Part shown: piece by piece, positions 1-4,508 of the stretch
Position numbering within the stretch: position 1 is the first letter of the stretch
Layout of the letters: every line of letters starts with the position of its first letter
Source: Deltaproteobacteria bacterium
Lineage (GTDB): Bacteria; Desulfobacterota; GWC2-55-46; S146-73
DNA: 6,272 bases
Reading direction: 5' to 3'
NCBI GenBank assembly: GCA_015492355.1
Contig: WGFF01000319.1
Location: forward strand, 1 to 6,272
Notes under the pieces: generated by a model
Databases searched by the model: none
Seen by the model: the letters and a program-made list of their open reading frames with translations, nothing else
What the model was told of the DNA's origin: nothing
Program-made: the position numbers and the translations under genes

Positions 1-114
1 GTAAAGATAAATCCCGATAAGGTCAAGGCAAACCTGAGGGAGGGTATACTGGAGATACATCTGCCCAAGTCAGAGGATACGAGACCGAAAAAGATAAAGG
101 TGGACGTTGCGTGA
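1..114 (+). CDS. Small heat-shock protein (Hsp20/alpha-crystallin), C-terminal fragment
   Basis: This is the last 37 codons of a gene that begins left of the window. It reads in frame 1 to a TGA at 112-114. The peptide contains VKANLREGILEIHLPK, which is the last strand of the alpha-crystallin domain with the family's A-x-x-x-x-G-(I/V)-L signature. It ends in KKIKVDVA, whose I-K-V matches the C-terminal I-x-I/V anchor that docks into a neighbouring subunit. By family knowledge, such proteins are ATP-independent cytoplasmic holdases that form oligomers and bind unfolding proteins under heat or oxidative stress. The stop is followed by the hairpin cluster shared with convergent cstA. Promoter and N-terminus are outside the window, so regulation cannot be judged. 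The family call is secure because both C-terminal signatures are present. Confidence 0.88.
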   Translation, partial: VKINPDKVKANLREGILEIHLPKSEDTRPKKIKVDVA

Positions 115-122
115 GGTAATGC

Positions 123-179
123 CCCTTTTGGGAAAGGGTAAAAACCCGGAGGGTAATAACCCAGAGGTGAAAATCCGGG
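123..179. other. Nested short hairpins after hsp20
   Basis: Three small dyads follow the hsp20 stop. CCCTTT/AAAGGG pairs across TGGG (123-138). GGGT/ACCC pairs across AATA (151-162), and this lies inside CCCGGA/TCCGGG (145-150 with 174-179), giving a nested stem. None is followed by a T-run on +, so they are weak terminators at best. They may stabilise the mRNA 3' end or be remains of older repeats. No open frame of note crosses them. Confidence 0.3.
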
Positions 180-185
180 AGGGCT

Positions 186-304
186 TCCTTTTCAGGACTT
201 CAGGGGTGTAACCCTCTGAAGCAAAGCAACGCAGGTTGCTTTTATAAATAGATATCTACCTTAGAAAATCGGGGGGTTTCAGGGGGGTAACCCTCTGAAG
301 CAAT
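186..304. repeat. Double-hairpin intergenic repeat, copy A
   Basis: Two near-identical hairpins, CTTCAGGGG-loop-CCCTCTGAAG at 198-221 and TTTCAGGGG-loop-CCCTCTGAAG at 277-300, are separated by about 55 bp. Each has a TTCAG/CTGAA outer stem, a GGG/CCC inner stem and one bulged T. A diverged copy in the same orientation lies at 2455-2566. The best-kept block is CTGAAGCAAAGCAACGCAG, which matches copy B at 18 of 19 positions. Being intergenic and palindromic, it resembles a REP or MITE-like dispersed element. Its family is unknown to me. Confidence 0.55.
223..243 (+). terminator. Rho-independent terminator candidate for hsp20
   Basis: AAAGCAAC (223-230) pairs perfectly with GTTGCTTT (235-242) across a GCAG tetraloop, and the downstream arm runs into TTTT (240-243). 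This is an 8-bp stem with a short T-tract, about 110 bp after the hsp20 stop. It lies between the two hairpins of the flanking repeat. The T-tract is short and most of it lies in the stem, so efficiency may be modest. Confidence 0.5.
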
Positions 305-325
305 GGGCTTTTAACGGAGGTTTTT

Positions 326-2272
326 TCAGTCGAGGGCTTTTCCACCACGGTCTGTAACGACCCCTATTTCAGGCGAGAGGGTACTCTTTCTGCGGAAGAT
401 GTATCCGTACCATTTTATCACCGAGTCTGCAACCACTGTTACTGCGAGCAGAGCCATTACAGAGACAAGGATGCTGTTGAGCCTGTATGTGAACACAATC
501 CCTGGGTCTGTATGTGTACCCGCCTTATCGAGGAATATCCAGAAGAGTTCCCATGATGCCGTGAGTGTCATCACCACCATGAAGAGCATGGGTATGAGTG
601 TAACCCAGGCATAGCGTGCCTTTCCCATCTTTATTATCACTGTGGTTCCCACTGAAAGTGCTATTGCTGCGAGGAGCTGGTTTGCAACCCCGAACATGGG
701 CCAGATGGTGGATACACTTCCAGAGCTTATAAGATATCCCCATGCCACCACGACCAAGCCACTTGCAAGCACCGTACCCGGTAGCCAGTCTGTACGTCCC
801 AGTGGCTTGTACACATAGGAGCCGAATTCCTGGAGTATGAACCTTGCCACCCTTGTGCCTGCATCGACCGTTGTGAGTATAAAGAGAGCCTCGAACATGA
901 GGGCAAAGTTATACCAGTACGGCATAAATCCCTTCATACCAGGAAGCCCTGAGAATATGTAAGCCATACCCACTGCAAGGGATACCGCACCCCCTGGTCT
1001 GCCGGATACATCCACTCCCACTGTCCTTGAGAGTTCTTCTATCCTTTCAGGAGGAAAACCGAGGGCTGAAAGCACATCGGCTGAGAGATGGGTATTTATG
1101 GAGAAGTAATCACCCGGTATGAGAACCGTTGCGGCTATTATGGCTATGATGGCAACGAATCCCTCGCACAGCATACCGCCGAAGCCTATCATGCGCACGT
1201 GGCTCTCTTTCTGTATCATCTTGGGTGTTGTGCCTGAGGATACGAGGGAATGAAACCCTGATATGGCACCACATGCAATGGTTATGAACATGAACGGGAA
1301 TATACTCCCCGGTATGATGGGACCACCACCGTCCACGAACCTTGTAACAGCGGGCATCTTTATCTCCGGTGCCATGAATATAACACCGAGTGCAAGGAGT
1401 ACCACTGTACCTATCTTCATGTACGTGGAGAGATAGTCCCTCGGGGCAAGGAGCATCCACACAGGGAGAACCGATGCAAAGAATCCATATATGGCGAGAG
1501 CCCATATAAGGGTGCTTCTTTTGTATGTGAAGAAGGGCTCAAGGAATGAACCCTGTATGTATCCGCCTGCAAATACCGCAACCACAAGGAGAAGCACACC
1601 GATTACACTCACCTCCACGACCCTGCCTGGTCTCAGCCTCTGTAGATATAGCCCCATAAAGAGGGCGATGGGTATGGTAAGTGCTATTGTGAATGTACCC
1701 CATGGGCTTTTGTAGAGGGCATTCACCACTGCAAGTCCCAGTCCTGCAAGGGCGACTATTATTATGAAGAGTATGGCAAGTGCTGCGGTGAGCCCTGCAA
1801 CAGGACCTATCTCCATCCTCGCCATCTGGGCAAGGGAACAGCCATTCCTCCGCACCGATGCAATGAGTATGATCATATCGTGCACCGCACCTGCAAAGGC
1901 AGCACCTATGAGTATCCACAAAAACCCGGGCAGATACCCGAACTGGGCTGCAAGCACAGGACCTATAAGGGGTCCAGCGCCTGCAATGGCAGCAAAGTGA
2001 TGCCCGAAGAGAACCCATCTGTGGGTGGGATGAAAATCCTTTCCATCCTCAAGCCTCATGGCAGGTGTAGTCCTTGCATCGTCGAGTACCACAACCTTTG
2101 CACTTATGAAGGCACTGTAGAGACGGTAGACTATGACGAAGAAACACGCCGATGCCACCACGAGCCACAGGGCATTCACATGCTCTGAGGGATTGAGTAT
2201 GCGCGTGGATATGGCAAAGGATATGGCAAAGACAAAGGAAAGGATGCCTATTATTAGTGTCGATAGATTCAC
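326..2272 (-). CDS. cstA: CstA family carbon-starvation transporter (peptide or pyruvate carrier)
   Basis: A 648-residue polytopic inner-membrane protein made largely of hydrophobic segments. It aligns by eye with E. coli CstA (about 700 residues) along its whole length. Hallmarks are NALWLVVASACF (33-44), FGHHFAAIAGAGPL (89-102), RPGRVVEVSVIG (214-225), LLAPRDYLSTYMKIG (274-288), ITIACGAISGFHSLVSSG (330-347), and EALFILTTVDAGTRVARF (461-478). By family knowledge, CstA and BtsT move peptides or pyruvate into carbon-limited cells, probably with protons; the substrate here cannot be read from sequence. The start is GTG at 2272. An in-frame TAA lies two codons upstream, so no earlier start is possible. 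The ribosome site is weak (AAGGG). The small YbdD/YjiX gene that accompanies cstA in enterobacteria is absent downstream, where hsp20 converges. No promoter was recognised. The C-terminus is shorter than in E. coli, but all core motifs are intact. Confidence 0.93.
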   Translation of the reverse strand: MNLSTLIIGILSFVFAISFAISTRILNPSEHVNALWLVVASACFFVIVYRLYSAFISAKVVVLDDARTTPAMRLEDGKDFHPTHRWVLFGHHFAAIAGAGPLIGPVLAAQFGYLPGFLWILIGAAFAGAVHDMIILIASVRRNGCSLAQMARMEIGPVAGLTAALAILFIIIVALAGLGLAVVNALYKSPWGTFTIALTIPIALFMGLYLQRLRPGRVVEVSVIGVLLLVVAVFAGGYIQGSFLEPFFTYKRSTLIWALAIYGFFASVLPVWMLLAPRDYLSTYMKIGTVVLLALGVIFMAPEIKMPAVTRFVDGGGPIIPGSIFPFMFITIACGAISGFHSLVSSGTTPKMIQKESHVRMIGFGGMLCEGFVAIIAIIAATVLIPGDYFSINTHLSADVLSALGFPPERIEELSRTVGVDVSGRPGGAVSLAVGMAYIFSGLPGMKGFMPYWYNFALMFEALFILTTVDAGTRVARFILQEFGSYVYKPLGRTDWLPGTVLASGLVVVAWGYLISSGSVSTIWPMFGVANQLLAAIALSVGTTVIIKMGKARYAWVTLIPMLFMVVMTLTASWELFWIFLDKAGTHTDPGIVFTYRLNSILVSVMALLAVTVVADSVIKWYGYIFRRKSTLSPEIGVVTDRGGKALD

Positions 2273-2378
2273 TGCTTAACCCTTAAACCCAAGGTTGTTT
2301 GGTAGCTGACCTCCGCCAGAATCCCCTGCCCTGTGGGCTGGGATGGATGACAGGTCCCGTAAAAGAAAGAGGGTGGCT

Positions 2379-2453
2379 CTACCCCTTTGAAGCCAGGGGT
2401 CGGTTGAATTCCTCTTGCTTGAGTGCCTTATCACCTAATCTCCACAGGGATAG
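2379..2453 (-). pseudogene. Possible relic of an IS200/IS605 TnpB C-terminal tail
   Basis: In one minus-strand frame this stretch reads LSLWRLGDKALKQEEFNRPL and ends at TAG (2381-2379). The short pattern of GD followed by a KQE-type tail resembles, from memory, the extreme C-terminus of some TnpB (OrfB) proteins. The frame's end coincides with a hairpin, ACCCCT/AGGGGT across eight bases (2381-2400), and transposon-end hairpins commonly sit at the tnpB 3' end. No zinc ribbon, RuvC motif or TnpA is present nearby, and there is no usable start codon. At most it is a decayed tail. The resemblance is weak and could be chance. Confidence 0.25.
2381..2400. repeat. Hairpin in the region upstream of cstA
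   Basis: ACCCCT (2381-2386) pairs with AGGGGT (2395-2400) across TTGAAGCC, giving a 6-bp GC-rich stem. It lies about 110 bp upstream of the cstA start and overlaps the end of the suspected TnpB-like tail. It could be a transposon-end hairpin remnant or part of the cstA leader RNA. No known riboswitch class was recognised here. Confidence 0.35.
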
Positions 2454-2454
2454 T

Positions 2455-2566
2455 TTTCTGGGGTTTCGGGGATAAAATTCCCTGAAGCAAAGTAACGCAG
2501 TTTCTTTCAAAAAAATATCCTCACCTTAAGTAAGAACCGGGGATTTCAGAGGAAAAACCCCTGAAG
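2455..2566. repeat. Double-hairpin intergenic repeat, copy B
   Basis: Same architecture and orientation as the copy at 186-304. The first hairpin is 2465-2486 (TTCGGGGA/TTCCCTGAA with one G-T pair). The second is 2545-2565 (TTCAG/CTGAA outer stem, GG/CC inner). Sequence inside the arms differs from copy A, yet pairing is mostly kept. For example the TCAGGGG/CCCTCTGA arms become TCGGGGA/TTCCCTGA. This suggests selection on structure or on a palindromic mobile unit. The central AAAGCAAC/GTTGCTTT stem of copy A is degenerate here (AAAGTAAC, TTTCTTT). The copy lies about 185-295 bp upstream of the cstA start. Confidence 0.5.
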
Positions 2567-2568
2567 AT

Positions 2569-2601
2569 GTAAAGCCCCGCCCTGCAGGCGGGGGGTTTTA
2601 C
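2569..2601. terminator. GC-rich hairpin, bidirectional terminator-like
   Basis: CCCCGCC (2575-2581) pairs with GGCGGGG (2587-2593) across CTGCA. The flanks GTAAA (2569-2573) and TTTAC (2597-2601) also pair, extending the stem around a GG bulge. On + the stem is followed by GGTTTT. On - it is followed by a mixed sequence containing CTTTAC. It begins two bases after copy B ends. It could terminate read-through from tldD towards cstA. Hairpins of this type also occur at IS200/IS605 ends, but no element is visible. Confidence 0.4.
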
Positions 2602-2799
2602 CTTAAGGGATACGATTCAGTAGACCTTTAAGTATTTTAGGTAATGGGTCATAAATCGGACCTGAATTATGTAGATATTGAAGACTGAGTTGTTGTGGGG
2701 AAAACCCTTCGGGCTATCGCCCTTTTCTGGTAAAAAAGTGTTTTCCTCTGCCCCCTTTCCCAAAAAACTTTTAGATTAGAAGTTTTGGGGAAGGGAGTT
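2602..2799. other. Gene-free spacer between cstA and tldD
   Basis: No coding frame with a plausible start or recognisable product was seen on either strand. The left part (about 2602-2695) is A+T-rich without a convincing promoter. The right part contains GGAAAAC (2699-2705) pairing with GTTTTCC (2740-2746) around a small GGGC/GCCC stem (2711-2722). It also contains an imperfect hairpin of CCCTTTCCCAAAA against TTTTGGGGAAGGG with bulges (about 2752-2797). These look like degraded or structured 3' sequence; the function is unknown. Confidence 0.35.
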
Positions 2800-2835
2800 T
2801 GAGGGAAACCCCTTTTACAAAAGGGGTTTCCCTCA
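2800..2835. repeat. 17-bp perfect inverted repeat (strong hairpin)
   Basis: TGAGGGAAACCCCTTTT pairs perfectly with its complement across an AC centre. Allowing for a realistic loop, the stem is about 15 bp. It lies about 65 bp past the tldD stop on the - strand. No T-tract follows on either strand, so it is more likely a 3'-end stabiliser, a backup terminator or a palindromic repeat than a classic intrinsic terminator. It is the longest perfect dyad I noticed in the window. Confidence 0.55.
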
Positions 2836-2867
2836 CAATCAGACAAGTCCGAAAAAGATACCCATTA

Positions 2868-2898
2868 CCAAATATTTTAAATTAAGCCCCTCTGGGCT
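2868..2898 (-). terminator. tldD: Intrinsic terminator candidate for tldD
   Basis: On the minus strand the tldD stop is followed almost at once by AGCCC-AGAG-GGGCT (2898-2885), then by the A+T-rich run TAATTTAAAATATTT. The stem is only 5 bp but GC-rich, and the tail is T-rich though interrupted. The position directly after the stop codon supports the call. Confidence 0.4.
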
Positions 2899-2899
2899 G

Positions 2900-4297
2900 T
2901 CAAGAACCGCCCACATCCCCACCCACGATTATCTCTGGTATCCTCAGTGTGGGCTGTGCATCAGCCACAGGCACACCCTGTCCATCCTTCCCGCACGTGC
3001 CTATACCGAAGCCAAGGTCCCTTCCCACCATGTCTATTGTCCTGAGCACCTCAGGACCATTACCCGTAAGGGTCGCACCCCTTACAGGCTCGCCTATCTT
3101 TCCCTTCTCTATGAGATAGCCCTCTGTGACCTCGAAGACGAAATCCCCGTTCACTGTATTTACCTGTCCCCCTCCCATCTTCTTTACAAAGAGCCCCTTT
3201 TCAAGGGACCTTACGATGGCAGAGGGGTCGTCCTCACCAGGTGCGATGAGTGTGTTGGTCATCCTCGGTATGGGTCTGTGGTGGTAGGATTCGCGTCTTC
3301 CATTGCCTGTGGAGCCCCTTCCATCCTTCATGGCTGTGAGCCTGTCGTACATGTAGTTTTTGAGGACACCCTTTTCTATGAGGACCGTTCTCTGGGTCTT
3401 TGTACCCTCTTCATCGAAGAAAGAAGTCCCCCTTTTACGGGGTATGGTGCCATCGTCGATGACGGTTATAAGGGGGGAGGCAACCACCTCGCCGATTTTG
3501 CCCGAATAGACTGACAGTCTTTCCTGTGCGAGGTCTGCCTCGAGCCCATGCCCCACTGCCTCGTGTATCATCGTTCCACCTGCCTCGCTCGACAGCACAA
3601 CCGCCATCCTTCCGCCAGGTGCCCTCCTTGCTGAGAGCATCATTATAGCCCTCCCTGTGGCGGTCTCTGCGATACTCTCGGGTGGGTCTGTATCGAATAT
3701 TTCGAGCCCTGAACTCCCTCCAACAGGTTCGTACCCTGTCTGAACCACATCGCCTTCCATAGCCACCACATGACAAACGAATACCACACCCACCCTTTCT
3801 TCCTCAATCCACTCCCCTATGGAGTTCACCACAGCCATCCTCCGTATGCCGTCACCGTACATGACCCTTACCTGTTTCACCCTCCTGTCCATCTTCCATG
3901 CAGTGGAGTTCGCCCGCTCAACGAGGTTTATCTTCTTTTTTGTGTCCACATCGAGTGGATGAGCCACCAGGTCAGGCTCTGGTGCGGTCTTCCTGCTGAG
4001 AGGTCCTATATCTCCCTTTTCAGTACCCTCTTTGACCCCCTTTGCAACTGTATCTGCAAGTTCAAGGAGCCCCTTCTCTGTAAGATCATTGGTATAGGCA
4101 TAGTAGGTCTTAAGCCCTGCTATGACCCTCATGCCACAGCCCCTGTCCCTGCCAGTTATGACCTTCTCTATCCTCTGCTCCTCGCACACGATGGATGTAT
4201 TGGTTGTATCCTCTATATAGAGGTCTGCAAAGTCACCACCGTTTTTGAGCGCCCTTTTTATTACCTTGAGGGGATCAAAACCTTCGATAAATCCCAT
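2900..4297 (-). CDS. tldD: TldD metalloprotease subunit (peptidase U62 family)
   Basis: A 465-residue soluble protein close to the length of E. coli TldD (481). The zinc site is complete: HEAVGH at 245-250 fits HExxxH, and the third ligand cysteine is C435 in GTCGKDGQGVP. Other family stretches are GGDFADLYIED (20-30), ERANSTAWKMD (127-137), RRESYHHRPIPRMTNT (334-349), and GQVNTVNGDFVFEVTEGY (377-394). By family knowledge, TldD pairs with the zinc-less TldE/PmbA to make a cytoplasmic protease that degrades unfolded peptides. In E. coli it also trims the microcin B17 leader and degrades the CcdA antitoxin. The partner gene and any modified-peptide precursor are absent here, so the partner probably lies elsewhere. 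The ATG at 4297 has AGGAGGT six bases upstream. The gene diverges from the nucleobase permease. No sign of truncation or frameshift. Confidence 0.96.
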   Translation of the reverse strand: MGFIEGFDPLKVIKRALKNGGDFADLYIEDTTNTSIVCEEQRIEKVITGRDRGCGMRVIAGLKTYYAYTNDLTEKGLLELADTVAKGVKEGTEKGDIGPLSRKTAPEPDLVAHPLDVDTKKKINLVERANSTAWKMDRRVKQVRVMYGDGIRRMAVVNSIGEWIEEERVGVVFVCHVVAMEGDVVQTGYEPVGGSSGLEIFDTDPPESIAETATGRAIMMLSARRAPGGRMAVVLSSEAGGTMIHEAVGHGLEADLAQERLSVYSGKIGEVVASPLITVIDDGTIPRKRGTSFFDEEGTKTQRTVLIEKGVLKNYMYDRLTAMKDGRGSTGNGRRESYHHRPIPRMTNTLIAPGEDDPSAIVRSLEKGLFVKKMGGGQVNTVNGDFVFEVTEGYLIEKGKIGEPVRGATLTGNGPEVLRTIDMVGRDLGFGIGTCGKDGQGVPVADAQPTLRIPEIIVGGDVGGS

Positions 4298-4303
4298 ATC
4301 CTT

Positions 4304-4310
4304 ACCTCCT
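4304..4310 (-). promoter_or_regulatory. tldD: Ribosome binding site of tldD
   Basis: On the minus strand AGGAGGT lies six bases before the ATG at 4297, a near-perfect Shine-Dalgarno. It fixes the tldD start. It also shows that this genome uses Shine-Dalgarno initiation, which makes the absence of such a site before the permease and the DUF898 gene notable. Confidence 0.9.
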
Positions 4311-4344
4311 GATTCCGGTCATGGGGTCTTCTCCAGGGTTTCAA

Positions 4345-4359
4345 GGGGGTGGTAGCCCC
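4345..4359. repeat. Small hairpin in the tldD leader
   Basis: GGGG (4346-4349) pairs with CCCC (4356-4359) across TGGTAG. It falls inside the predicted tldD 5' untranslated region, about 50 bp before the start codon. The short stem may be incidental. Confidence 0.25.
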
Positions 4360-4366
4360 GTTGTGT

Positions 4367-4420
4367 TTTACGACCCTAATCTTTTCCCATCCAGAAAGAT
4401 ACTTTGGCTTGGGTCGTAAA
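4367..4420. promoter_or_regulatory. Operator-like 10-bp inverted repeat at the tldD start region
   Basis: TTTACGACCC (4367-4376) and GGGTCGTAAA (4411-4420) are perfect inverted copies with 34 bp between them. Arm centres are 44 bp apart, close to four helical turns. The right arm lies directly downstream of the predicted tldD -10 and spans the expected transcription start. Most of that arm would therefore not be transcribed, which argues for DNA-level recognition by a dimeric or looping regulator over an RNA hairpin. The regulator is unknown. Confidence 0.45.
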
Positions 4421-4421
4421 G

Positions 4422-4450
4422 AGTATAACAGTGGCGGATGGTGTGGTCAA
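4422..4450 (-). promoter_or_regulatory. tldD: Predicted sigma-70 promoter of tldD
   Basis: On the minus strand TTGACC (4450-4445) is followed after 17 bp by TATACT (4427-4422). TG sits one base before the -10, giving an extended -10. Each hexamer differs from consensus at one position. The start would fall near 4414-4415, giving a leader of about 117 bases. The -35 stands 21 bp from the -35 of the divergent permease promoter, so the two are back to back. Confidence 0.65.
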
Positions 4451-4471
4451 GGTTATAGGTTGTGTAGATAT

Positions 4472-4501
4472 TTGACAACCCCTTTGTAGACCTGATATTA
4501 T
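4472..4501 (+). promoter_or_regulatory. Predicted sigma-70 promoter of the permease, leaderless start
   Basis: A perfect -35 TTGACA (4472-4477), an 18-bp spacer, and -10 TATTAT (4496-4501) with TG at 4493-4494 forming an extended -10. The -10 is followed by CCGCCCT, and transcription starting seven bases on would begin at the A of the ATG (4509). No Shine-Dalgarno precedes that ATG, so both signals agree on a leaderless mRNA. The G+C-rich discriminator is of the type that often makes promoters sensitive to ppGpp. That last point is inference. Confidence 0.7.
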
Positions 4502-4508
4502 CCGCCCT

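Noticed and set aside
115..325. A CRISPR array suggested by the repeated CCCTCTGAAG hairpins
   Set aside because: There are only two units with palindromic ends and about 55 bp between them, and no regular spacing or cas genes.
1539..2018. Long alternative-frame ORFs inside cstA on both strands
   Set aside because: All lie within the well-supported cstA frame and show no domain, ribosome site or start context of their own.
2368..2383. A GAGGGTGGCTCTACC stretch on + that resembles the T-box antiterminator core
   Set aside because: No T-box stem I or terminator fits around it, and no + strand gene follows; the next genes in both directions are on the minus strand.
2269..2424. A minus-strand open frame whose TGA overlaps the GTG of cstA (GTGA), suggesting a coupled upstream gene
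   Set aside because: It is only about 50 codons long, preceded directly by TGA TAA, and has no ATG or GTG in frame. The peptide resembles no family I know. The overlap is likely chance.
2376..2432. A tRNA-like stretch (GGTTGAATTCC resembling a T-arm)
   Set aside because: The T-loop lacks the invariant TTC, and no acceptor, D-arm or anticodon stem could be built around it.
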